Origin: SYIM01 sp041182885
Lineage (GTDB): Bacteria; Pseudomonadota; Gammaproteobacteria; Burkholderiales; Burkholderiaceae_E
Length of the DNA stretch: 54,642 bases
Direction of reading: 5' to 3'
NCBI GenBank assembly: GCA_049423065.1
Contig: JBMSQB010000021.1
Coordinates: 1 to 54,642 of the forward strand
Shown here: one piece after another, positions 32,490 through 39,963 of the stretch
How the letters are laid out: every line of letters starts with the position of its first letter
How positions within the stretch are numbered: the first letter of the stretch is position 1
The notes under the pieces: model-generated
Database searches by the model: none
The model's input: only the letters and a program-made list of their open reading frames with translations
What the model was told of the DNA's origin: nothing
Made by a program: the position numbers and the translations under genes

Positions 32490-32532
32490 CCATCTCTGAG
32501 CCAACCGTGAAATGAGGATCACGCGTATTCAT
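31720..32532 (-). CDS. folE2: GTP cyclohydrolase FolE2 (GCYH-IB)
   Basis: Converts GTP to 7,8-dihydroneopterin triphosphate, the entry to folate and pterin synthesis; the FolE2 type can use metals other than zinc. The 270-residue product has the catalytic CPC at residues 160–162, YGAHNQRSH with His172, Glu229 in NPKFVEDLIRD, and NFESIHNHSA near 254–262. It is the first gene of the nine-gene operon, with its own ATG and 15 N-terminal residues (MNTRDPHFTVGSEMA) not shared with the second copy. Codon use is unusual: every Glu codon that I read is GAG, Thr is almost always ACG, Val mostly GTG, with four AGG arginines, unlike neighbouring genes. That suggests acquisition. No Zur-box-like palindrome was found upstream. 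Confidence 0.93.
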   Translation of the reverse strand: MNTRDPHFTVGSEMADVQGSHDPRNIAIGLVGVKGVRYPLHWGSGPERQAAVGDFTMSVSLPADQKGTHMSRFIAMLEEHSASGEGLDVAGLARMHGQMLERLQAGRGRLEVSLTLFVRKAAPVSGVQSLMDYQLKVVVEGEAQTAVTEVQLVVPVTSLCPCSKTISDYGAHNQRSHVTMWVEARPVIEPQELIRLAEDEASCELWGVLKRADEKYVTERAYDNPKFVEDLIRDVAARLSKDARIGRYAVEVENFESIHNHSAWARIESN

Positions 32533-32679
32533 GAAAACTCCGGAGGCCGACTGTCGCAGCCATGAGGGGGGTGGAGGAGATTGCGGTCGAACGACCGCTG
32601 TTTCTGATCTGAGCGCGCGATACTAGACTCGCGCGCGCCGCAATGCGGCAATGCACCGTAAACCTGTAAGAAATAGGGA

Positions 32680-32705
32680 TAAAAGACCGAGTCGGGCGCT
32701 CGGAT
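32680..32705 (-). terminator. Weak intrinsic terminator between dxs and folE2
   Basis: On the minus strand CCGAG (32699–32703), a 7-base loop and CTCGG (32687–32691) are followed by TCTTTTAT. The 5-bp stem is short; it could end dxs transcripts and leave folE2 with its own promoter. Confidence 0.45.
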
Positions 32706-32756
32706 TAGGGGCTTTGTCGGGCCGGGCAACGACGGACAGCGCCGCCCCCGAACCGG

Positions 32757-34685
32757 CTACGCCGAGCGGCTGGCCACCAGCCGCGGCTCTGCTCCAGGAA
32801 GCAGCGCCACGAAGCGCTGACGGATGGTACGTTCGATTCCTGCAGCATCCAGCCCCTCGAGCTGGAGAAGCTTACCCTGCTCACCATGATCGATGAACCG
32901 GTCGGGCAGGCCCAGTTGGAGCAGTTCGATCGAGATGCCCTCAGCGGCAAGGGCCTCGGCCACGGCGCTGCCCGCGCCCGCCATCACCATGTGTTCCTCA
33001 ACGGTGACGAAGGCGTCGTGCGTACGCGACAGTTCGCGCAGCATGGCCACATCCAGGGGTTTCACAAAGCGCATGTTGACCACCGTGGCATCGAGCGCAT
33101 CGCCCGCTGCAAGACAGGGGGCTAGCAGCGTGCCAAACGCCAGGATGGCAATACGCCGCCCCTCCCGCCGCCGCTCGGCCACACCGATGGGCAGCACGGA
33201 AAGATCACGGGCGGGCACCGCCCCGACGCCGGCGCCGCGCGGATAACGAACCGCCGCCGGTCCATCATGCAGGAACGCGGTGGTGAGCATCTGCCGGCAT
33301 TCGGCTTCGTCTGAGGGCGCCATCACCACCATGTTCGGTACGCAGCGCAGATACGCATAGTCGAAGAAACCACCATGCGTGGCGCCATCGGCGCCAACCA
33401 GCCCCGCACGGTCGATCGCAAACATCACCGGCAGGTTTTGCAGCGCCACGTCATGAATCAGCTGATCGTAGCCTCGCTGCAGGAAGGTGCTGTAGATGGC
33501 GACCACCGGCTTCAATCCCTCGCAGGCAAGCCCGCCCGCAAAGGTGACCGCATGCTGCTCGGCGATGCCCACATCGAAATAGCGATCTGGAAAGCGCTTC
33601 TCGAACTCGACAAGACCGGAGCCTTCACGCATGGCAGGCGTGACTGCCACCAGCCGACGGTCGGCCGCACCCATGTCACAGATCCAGTCGGAAAACACGT
33701 TGGTGAAGGTGGGCTTGCCCGGCGCAGCGGGCTTTTTCAGGCCCTCCGCGGGATCGAATTTTCCGGGCCCGTGGTAGGCGATCGGATCGACTTCGGCGCG
33801 GCGATAGCCCTTGCCCTTGCGGGTAACGATGTGAAGGAACTGCGGTCCGCGCCGCTCGCGCAGGTTCTGCAGGGTGGGGATCAGGCTGTCCAGATCATGG
33901 CCATCGATCGGGCCCACGTAGTTGAATCCGAACTCTTCGAACATGGTGCCGGGGAGCACCATACCTTTGGCATGCTCTTCAAACCGCCTGGCAAGTTGCA
34001 ACACCGGCGGCACCACCGACAGCATGGCCTTGCCCATATCCCGCGCAGCGGCGTAAAACCGGCCAGACATCAGGCGCGCGAGATGCCGCTGCAACGCGCC
34101 CACGGGCGGCGAGATCGACATGTCGTTGTCATTCAGGATCACGAGCAGGTCGATGTCAGGCATGACACCGGCGTTGTTCATGGCCTCAAACGCCATGCCT
34201 GCACTCATGGCGCCGTCGCCGATCACGGCGATGTGGCGCCTGCGTTCAGGACCCGATCCTTCGCCCGCAATGCGCGAGGCCACCGCCATGCCGAGCGCGG
34301 CCGAGATGGATGTGGAGGAATGCGCCGTACCGAACGTGTCGTATTCGCTTTCCACGCGACGCGGAAAACCCGAGATGCCGCCGAACTGTCGCAGTTTGGA
34401 CATCCCCGACCTGCGGCCGGTAAGGATCTTGTGCGGATAGCTTTGATGTCCCACATCCCAGACGATGCGATCACGCGGCGTCTTGAACACATAGTGCAGC
34501 GCCACCGACAGCTCGACCGTGCCAAGGTTGGAGGACAGGTGCCCGCCGGTTCCCGCCACCGAATGCAAAACGAAGTTGCGCAACTCATCGGCCAGCTGCG
34601 GGAGACTTTGGCGGTCGAGTGCGCGCAGCTGCTCCGGGCGGTCGATGGTGTCGAGCAGCGGGGTGGCCGGAAAAGAAGTCGACAT
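32757..34685 (-). CDS. dxs: 1-deoxy-D-xylulose-5-phosphate synthase
   Basis: A thiamine-diphosphate enzyme that joins pyruvate and glyceraldehyde 3-phosphate at the head of the MEP isoprenoid pathway. The 642-residue product has HSVAGTGGHLSSNLGTVELS, WDVGHQSYPHKILTGR, the TPP-binding GDGAMSAGMAFEAMNNAG…NDNDMSIS region, DRAGLVGADGATHGG and the C-terminal VTVEEHMVMAGAGSAV. The ATG at 34685 is 10 bp after ispA ends. It is the last gene of xseB–ispA–dxs, the usual proteobacterial operon linking isoprenoid synthesis to exonuclease VII. Confidence 0.97.
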   Translation of the reverse strand: MSTSFPATPLLDTIDRPEQLRALDRQSLPQLADELRNFVLHSVAGTGGHLSSNLGTVELSVALHYVFKTPRDRIVWDVGHQSYPHKILTGRRSGMSKLRQFGGISGFPRRVESEYDTFGTAHSSTSISAALGMAVASRIAGEGSGPERRRHIAVIGDGAMSAGMAFEAMNNAGVMPDIDLLVILNDNDMSISPPVGALQRHLARLMSGRFYAAARDMGKAMLSVVPPVLQLARRFEEHAKGMVLPGTMFEEFGFNYVGPIDGHDLDSLIPTLQNLRERRGPQFLHIVTRKGKGYRRAEVDPIAYHGPGKFDPAEGLKKPAAPGKPTFTNVFSDWICDMGAADRRLVAVTPAMREGSGLVEFEKRFPDRYFDVGIAEQHAVTFAGGLACEGLKPVVAIYSTFLQRGYDQLIHDVALQNLPVMFAIDRAGLVGADGATHGGFFDYAYLRCVPNMVVMAPSDEAECRQMLTTAFLHDGPAAVRYPRGAGVGAVPARDLSVLPIGVAERRREGRRIAILAFGTLLAPCLAAGDALDATVVNMRFVKPLDVAMLRELSRTHDAFVTVEEHMVMAGAGSAVAEALAAEGISIELLQLGLPDRFIDHGEQGKLLQLEGLDAAGIERTIRQRFVALLPGAEPRLVASRSA

Positions 34686-34695
34686 GGTGAGATCC

Positions 34696-35628
34696 TTAAG
34701 AGGAGCGCTGCACAATGAGATCGGAAATCGCCGCCAGGCGCGATGCCCCCGGCCCCAGCTGAGCAAGCGCCGATCGCGCCTCATCGCGGAGCGACTGCGC
34801 AAGCGCCCGCGCCTCATCGAGGCCGAGCACCGACACATAGGTGGGCTTGTTCTGCTCGGAGTCTTTGCCGGCGGTTTTGCCAAGCGTGGCCGAATCGGCC
34901 TCGACGTCGAGCACATCATCGACCACCTGGAAAGCCAGGCCAACGGCAAGCGCAAACCGGTCAAGCTGCGCGCGTTCGGCCCCTGAGAGCGGTCGACCGC
35001 AGGCCGCACCCAGGCGCACCGAAGCCGCGAGCAGCGCACCGGTCTTGCGGCGGTGCATGTCTTCGAGCTCGGCGCGTGCGAGTGTGCGGCCCACCGCGGC
35101 CAGATCAATAGCCTGACCGCCCGCCATGCCGAGCGATCCGGCCCCGCGGCCAAGTTCGGCAAGCATGGCGACCACCGCCGTGGGCGAGGCCCCAAGCCCC
35201 GCCGCCGCAGCGAGCGATTCGAAGGCAAGCGCCTGCAGCGCATCGCCCACCAGCATGGCCATGGCCTCGCCGAAGGCCACATGAACTGTTGGTTTTCCGC
35301 GACGCAGAACGTCGTTGTCCATGCAGGGCATGTCGTCATGCACCAGGGAGTAGGCGTGAATCATCTCGACCGCGCAGGCCGCGCAGTCGAGCGCGCCCGG
35401 CGCTGCTCCGGTGAGCTCACCCGCGCCATAGACGAGCAGCGGTCGGATTCGCTTGCCGCCACCCAGCACGGCGTAGCGCATCGCTTCGTGCAGCCGCGCC
35501 GGATGCGCCCTGGCAGCCGGCAGCCGCGATTCGAGCGCACGCTCGACCCGATCAGCGTGATCGGCCATCCAGCCGGCGAAAGCCTGATCAGTCGATCCCG
35601 CCACCCGCACTTGAACCGGCGCATTCAC
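34696..35628 (-). CDS. ispA: Farnesyl diphosphate synthase
   Basis: Condenses isopentenyl diphosphate with allylic diphosphates to farnesyl diphosphate. The 310-residue product has the first aspartate-rich motif as DDMPCMDND, preceded by HAYSLVHDD, and the second as FQVVDDVLDVEAD, with GKRIRPLL near the start for IPP binding. It begins at a GTG (35628) next to the xseB stop, so the two are coupled. Function and place in the MEP operon are clear. Confidence 0.96.
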   Translation of the reverse strand: MNAPVQVRVAGSTDQAFAGWMADHADRVERALESRLPAARAHPARLHEAMRYAVLGGGKRIRPLLVYGAGELTGAAPGALDCAACAVEMIHAYSLVHDDMPCMDNDVLRRGKPTVHVAFGEAMAMLVGDALQALAFESLAAAAGLGASPTAVVAMLAELGRGAGSLGMAGGQAIDLAAVGRTLARAELEDMHRRKTGALLAASVRLGAACGRPLSGAERAQLDRFALAVGLAFQVVDDVLDVEADSATLGKTAGKDSEQNKPTYVSVLGLDEARALAQSLRDEARSALAQLGPGASRLAAISDLIVQRSS

Positions 35629-35629
35629 C

Positions 35630-35917
35630 TCAGTCGGCCTCCGGTGCAGCGTCGAAGGGTTTGAGCAAATCGGCCTCGAGCACCTTCACCTGCTGTTGCA
35701 CGTCGGCGAGCAGCCTGCGGCAGTGAGCGGCCAGCAGGGCGCCCCGGCGATACGCCGCGAGCGACTGCTCGAGCGCAAGCGACCCCGATTCCATCGATTG
35801 CACCAGCGATTCGAGCTCGGCCACCGCCTCCTCGAAACTCGCAGGCAATGCACCGCCCTCCCCGCCGGCATCTTCCGCGGGGCTGGGGGATGGTGTCGTA
35901 GTTTTATGACGATTCAT
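35630..35917 (-). CDS. xseB: Exodeoxyribonuclease VII small subunit
   Basis: The regulatory small subunit of exonuclease VII. The 95-residue protein has the family core SFEEAVAELESLVQSMESG–LALEQSLAAYRRG, a helical hairpin typical of XseB, and a tail rich in Pro/Glu. It is the first gene of the xseB–ispA–dxs operon; its stop lies 1 bp from the ispA GTG. The xseA partner is at 91–1437 of this window. Confidence 0.94.
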   Translation of the reverse strand: MNRHKTTTPSPSPAEDAGGEGGALPASFEEAVAELESLVQSMESGSLALEQSLAAYRRGALLAAHCRRLLADVQQQVKVLEADLLKPFDAAPEAD

Positions 35918-36065
35918 GGTGTCAACAAAGGGTGATGTTACTGCGACTTGCCTTCGGGTGAAATCCGGGTATCCTCTCGGTCCCCTTTGACCACCCTCAA
36001 CATCCGTTCCGAGGACCCGGTCAGGCTTGGTTCCGTCCTTCGGCTTTTTTTCCGGGAGGGTCAGG

Positions 36066-37166
36066 ATGTCGGATCTGGGTCGCCGCGAACATGTCGCGCA
36101 GTCACGCGCACAACTTCCGGTTCACGCCTACTTCGACGAAGCGCTTTTCCGGCGCGAAATCGACACGCTGTTCAAGCGGGGTCCGGGTTATGTCGGCCAT
36201 GAGCTGATGGTACCCGAGACCGGAAATTATCACGCGCTCGCCGCCGAAGGCGAAGGGCGCGTACTGGTTCGTTCCGAACAGGGGGTGGAGCTCCTGTCGA
36301 ACGTCTGCCGCCATCGCCAGGCGGTCATGCTGAACGGCCGTGGCAGCGCGGAGAACATCGTTTGCCCGCTGCATCGCTGGACTTACGACCTGAAGGGAAC
36401 GCTCCTCGGGGCACCGCATTTCAGCGAGCAGCCGTGTCTCAATCTCGGGCGCTCGCCGCTCCAGAACTGGCAGGGGCTGCTGTTTTCGGGCCCGCGGGAT
36501 GTTGGCCGCGATCTGGCCGCGATCACCGGACGGCCCGACTTCGATTTCTCCGGCTACATGCTCGATCACGTCGAAGCGCACGACTGTCGCTACAACTGGA
36601 AGACCTTCATCGAGGTCTATCTCGAGGACTATCACGTGGTCCCGTTCCATCCGGGGCTCGGGCAGTTCGTGTCGTGCGACAAGCTCCGCTGGGAGTTCGG
36701 CGACTGGTTTTCGGTGCAGACGGTGGGCGTTCACGATGCGCTGCGCAAGCCCGGCACGCCCACCTATCGCGTGTGGCATGAGCAGGTGCTGGGCCGTTTC
36801 GGCGGCCAAACCCCACCGCACGGCGCCATCTGGCTCACCTACTATCCGAACATCATGGTGGAGTGGTACCCGGGCGTGCTTTGCGTCTCCACCCTGGTGC
36901 CGCTCAGCCCGAACCGCACCATGAACTACGTCGAGTTCTACTACCCCGAAGAGGTCGTTCTGTTCGAGCGCGAGTTCGTGGAAGCCGAGCGGGCGGCCTA
37001 CATGGAAACCGCTCGCGAAGACGACGAAATCGCCGAGCGCATGGACGCCGGCCGCAAGGCCCTGCTCGACCGGGGCGATGACGATGCCGGCCCCTACCAG
37101 AGTCCGATGGAAGATGGCATGCAACATTTCCACGAGTTCCTGCGCCGAGAACTCGGCCCGATCTGA
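36066..37166 (+). CDS. Rieske-type aromatic ring-hydroxylating oxygenase, alpha subunit
   Basis: A 366-residue Rieske non-haem-iron oxygenase. The [2Fe-2S] ligands are Cys81–His83 (CRHRQ) and Cys100–His103 (CPLHRW). The mononuclear iron site is YLEDYHVVPFHPG with His190 and His195. A GGGAGGG Shine-Dalgarno precedes the ATG. No beta subunit, ferredoxin or reductase gene is adjacent, so electron partners must be elsewhere; one-component-alpha types with alpha3 structure act on choline-, carnitine- or aromatic-type substrates. A sulfurtransferase gene follows 20 bp downstream. The substrate is unknown. Confidence 0.87.
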   Translation: MSDLGRREHVAQSRAQLPVHAYFDEALFRREIDTLFKRGPGYVGHELMVPETGNYHALAAEGEGRVLVRSEQGVELLSNVCRHRQAVMLNGRGSAENIVCPLHRWTYDLKGTLLGAPHFSEQPCLNLGRSPLQNWQGLLFSGPRDVGRDLAAITGRPDFDFSGYMLDHVEAHDCRYNWKTFIEVYLEDYHVVPFHPGLGQFVSCDKLRWEFGDWFSVQTVGVHDALRKPGTPTYRVWHEQVLGRFGGQTPPHGAIWLTYYPNIMVEWYPGVLCVSTLVPLSPNRTMNYVEFYYPEEVVLFEREFVEAERAAYMETAREDDEIAERMDAGRKALLDRGDDDAGPYQSPMEDGMQHFHEFLRRELGPI

Positions 37167-37186
37167 GCGTTCTTCAGGATCCCATC

Positions 37187-38047
37187 ATGAAACCTTTCAC
37201 CACCCTGATCAGCGTCGAGGAACTCGCGGCACGGCTCGATGACTGTGTGGTCGCCGACTGCCGCCACGACCTGTTCAAGCCCGCCCAGGGCGAGGCCGAT
37301 TACGCGGCCGGACACATCCCCGGCGCAAGCTTCGTTTCACTCGACCGTGATCTCGCCGGCCCCAAAGGCGACGGGCGCTCGGGAAGGCATCCGCTGCCCG
37401 ATCCCGACCTGTTGCGGGCACATCTGCAATCTCTCGGGCTGTCCGACGGACGGCAACTGGTCGTCTACGACGCCGATACCGGCGGCTTTGCGGGCAGGCT
37501 CTGGTGGCTCGCCCGCTGGCTGGGACACGAGGCGGTCGCGGTTCTCGATGGCGGCTTCCGAGCCTGGCGCGCCGCCGGTTACCCGGTCACCGCCGAGATG
37601 CCAGCCCGCAAGGCGCTGGGAACGCTGTCGGCGAGGTCCCCGCTCGCCACCCGGGTCACCGTCCAGGAACTGCTCAACGATCAGCCGCGCCGCGAACGGC
37701 TGGTGATCGATGCGCGCGCGCCGGAACGCTGGCGCGGCGATACCGAACCGCTTGACCCCGTCGGCGGACATATCCCCGGCGCGCTCAACCGGCCCTTGCA
37801 GCTCAACTTGCGACCCGACGGCCGCTTCAAGCCGGCCGAGGTGTTGCGTGAGGAATTCACGGCGCTCCTCTCGGGCAAAAATCCCGCCACGGTGGTGCAC
37901 AGCTGCGGTTCCGGTGTCAGCGCCTGCCACAACCTGCTTGCGATGGAGCACGCAGGGCTCGCGGGCGCAAGCCTCTATCCGGGATCATGGAGCGAATGGT
38001 GCGCCGACCCGGCGCGCCCAGTTGCCCGGGGTCCGCAACCCGGCTGA
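37187..38047 (+). CDS. sseA: 3-mercaptopyruvate sulfurtransferase-type rhodanese
   Basis: A 286-residue protein with two rhodanese domains; the N-terminal domain is inactive in form and the C-terminal active loop reads CGSGVSACH with Cys240. CGSG-type loops are seen in 3-mercaptopyruvate sulfurtransferases, whereas thiosulfate enzymes have CRKG-like loops. Conserved segments include VVADCRHDL, YAAGHIPGASFVSLDRDL, VVYDADTGGFAGRLWWLARWLG and VIDARAPERWRGDTEPLDPV. It is translated 20 bp after the Rieske oxygenase and probably co-transcribed with it. Confidence 0.88.
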   Translation: MKPFTTLISVEELAARLDDCVVADCRHDLFKPAQGEADYAAGHIPGASFVSLDRDLAGPKGDGRSGRHPLPDPDLLRAHLQSLGLSDGRQLVVYDADTGGFAGRLWWLARWLGHEAVAVLDGGFRAWRAAGYPVTAEMPARKALGTLSARSPLATRVTVQELLNDQPRRERLVIDARAPERWRGDTEPLDPVGGHIPGALNRPLQLNLRPDGRFKPAEVLREEFTALLSGKNPATVVHSCGSGVSACHNLLAMEHAGLAGASLYPGSWSEWCADPARPVARGPQPG

Positions 38048-38163
38048 CGCCCCGGGGCACGTCCACAGCAGCCAGTTCGTCGTACCCGGGCTACCGGGCT
38101 GATGGGCCGCCGGGACACCGACACACCGGTCGAGGTCACCCCGCGCCCGTGCGGGCCCCGCGC

Positions 38164-38952
38164 TCAGTGCGCATGCGCCCCAGAGGTCAGCACTGCCACC
38201 ATCAGGATGCCGGCAAACATCAGCGTAAGCTGCAGCAAGGAGTCGGGGCGGTGTTTGCGGCTCTGTCGGTGCAGGTCGGGCACCAGATCGGCAAGCGCGA
38301 TGTAAATGAAGCTCGCCGCGGAGACCATCAGCACGAAGGGCAGCAGGGTGCTGCTCGCGGCAAAGGCCACGTACCCGACCAGCCCCCCCGCCACGCCAGC
38401 CACCGACGAGAGCAGGTTGAAGGCGAGTGCGCGCTTGCGGGTGTAGCCCGCGTTGACCAGCACAATGAAATCGCCAATCTCCTGCGGAATTTCGTGGGCG
38501 GCGATTGCGAGCGCGGTCAGCCAGCCGAGTTTGATGTCGATCAGGAAAGCAGCGGCGATCATCGCGCCGTCGGCAAAATTGTGGATCGCATCGCCCACCA
38601 GGATCAGCATGCCGCCTGGGCCGGCCTCGGCCCGGTCATGGCCCTCGTGGTGTTCGTGGCCGTCGCCCTCGTGATGGTGGCTGTGTCGCAGGATCGCGAG
38701 TTTTTCCAGGAGGAAGAAGCCGATCAGACCGGCGAGCAAGGTCCAGGAAAGGGCGTGTATGTCGACGCCGGACTCGACCGCCTCAGGCAGCAGGTGCAGC
38801 ACGGCGGTGCCCAGCAACAGGCCCGCCGAGAGGCTCACCAGCCGCGGCACGATGCGCGACAGGAGCGTAAGCGACAGCGCCGCGGCCGCGGCAACGCTGA
38901 GCGCGCCCGCAGCCGCGGTGGCAAGCAGAATATGGATCAGCTCGGGTGTCAC
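38164..38952 (-). CDS. ZIP-family metal transporter
   Basis: A 262-residue membrane protein of the ZIP family with about eight segments. The metal site shows GDAIHNFADGAMIAAAF in TM4 and LAIAAHEIPQEIGDFIVL in TM5, the paired His/Asn/Asp/Glu motifs of ZIP transporters. The cytoplasmic loop between TM3 and TM4 is a His-rich run (HSHHHEGDGHEHHEGH), typical of zinc-sensing loops. The start is a GTG at 38952. It lies 33 bp downstream of the dienelactone hydrolase, on the same strand. Zinc or iron uptake is likely. Confidence 0.9.
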   Translation of the reverse strand: MTPELIHILLATAAAGALSVAAAAALSLTLLSRIVPRLVSLSAGLLLGTAVLHLLPEAVESGVDIHALSWTLLAGLIGFFLLEKLAILRHSHHHEGDGHEHHEGHDRAEAGPGGMLILVGDAIHNFADGAMIAAAFLIDIKLGWLTALAIAAHEIPQEIGDFIVLVNAGYTRKRALAFNLLSSVAGVAGGLVGYVAFAASSTLLPFVLMVSAASFIYIALADLVPDLHRQSRKHRPDSLLQLTLMFAGILMVAVLTSGAHAH

Positions 38953-38985
38953 GATGCGCTCGCCCCGAGGATCCGATCGGCTCGC

Positions 38986-39894
38986 TCAGACCCCATGCTT
39001 CTTGAACCAGGCCTGGCAGCGCGCCCAGCCATCGTCGGCCGCCGCCTTGAGGTAGCTCGGCCGGTAGTCGGCATGAAAGGCATGGCCCGCTTCCGGATAC
39101 ACCACGAACTCGGACGCCCGCGAGGCCGGCCCCCCCGCCGCGAGACGCTTCTTCATTTCATCGACGGTGGCGACCGGAATACCGGTATCGACGCCGCCAT
39201 AGAGCCCGAGCACCGGACCGTTGAGGCTCCCCGCAATCTCGTAGGGATGCTGCGGGGTCATGGGCGAGGTATCCCCCGTCAGCCGGCCATACCAGGCCAC
39301 GCCGGCCTTGACGCGCTTCGAATGGGCGCTGTAGAGCCAGGTGATGCGGCCGCCCCAGCAGAATCCGGTGATGCCCAGGCGGTCAAGGTTCCCGCCCTGG
39401 GTGCCGGCCCAGGCCACCGAGGCATCGAGGTCGGCAATGACCTGCGCATCGGGCACCTTGGACACCACGTTCTTGAACAACTCGGGCACCGACGGATATT
39501 TCGTCGGATCACCCTGACGCGCAAACAGCTCGGGCGCAATCGCCAGATAACCGAGCTTGGCAAAGCGGCGGCAGACGTCCTTGATGTGCTCATGCACACC
39601 AAAGATTTCCTGCACCACCAGAATGACCGGGTGCCCCGTGCCGCTTGCAGGCATTGCGCGATAAGCGGGCATGTCGCCGCCGGCCGCGGGAATCCTGACT
39701 TCACCAGCGGTGAGCCCGGCAGTGTCGGTGGTGATGGTTTGGGCCCGCAGGGCGCCGGTGGGCATCACCGCCGCGGCAAACCCGCTGCCGAGCGCCGTCA
39801 CAACAAACCCGCGCCGACCCGGGGCGGCGGCTGGCGGGCTGAGGGAATTCATCTCGTCGCGCAGCGCGCGAATCATCCGGTCATCAGCGTTCAT
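38986..39894 (-). CDS. Tat-exported dienelactone hydrolase family protein
   Basis: A 302-residue alpha/beta hydrolase. The N-terminus has a twin-arginine signal (GRRGFVVTALGSGFAAAV), so the enzyme is likely exported to the periplasm. The catalytic Cys of the GFCWGGRITW nucleophile elbow replaces the usual Ser, as in dienelactone hydrolases; an Asp in YGGVDTGI and His in AGHAFHADYRP complete the set, and the VQEIFGVHEHIKDVCRRFAKLGY segment is family-typical. AAGGA stands 7 bp before the ATG at 39894. It may act on cyclic lactones or esters; the substrate is unknown. Confidence 0.88.
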   Translation of the reverse strand: MNADDRMIRALRDEMNSLSPPAAAPGRRGFVVTALGSGFAAAVMPTGALRAQTITTDTAGLTAGEVRIPAAGGDMPAYRAMPASGTGHPVILVVQEIFGVHEHIKDVCRRFAKLGYLAIAPELFARQGDPTKYPSVPELFKNVVSKVPDAQVIADLDASVAWAGTQGGNLDRLGITGFCWGGRITWLYSAHSKRVKAGVAWYGRLTGDTSPMTPQHPYEIAGSLNGPVLGLYGGVDTGIPVATVDEMKKRLAAGGPASRASEFVVYPEAGHAFHADYRPSYLKAAADDGWARCQAWFKKHGV

Positions 39895-39963
39895 GGTCAG
39901 GTCCTTCAATGAAAGGAGTGGAAGAGGCCAGGAGAAATTGGATGGACAGGTGCTATGGCGCGA

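Noticed and set aside
32533..32756. Zur box controlling folE2
   Set aside because: FolE2 genes are often Zur-regulated, but no AT-rich palindrome of that form was found in this spacer.
37987..39912. Long plus-strand frame over the ZIP and dienelactone hydrolase genes
   Set aside because: Antisense shadow; the minus-strand products have metal-site and nucleophile motifs.
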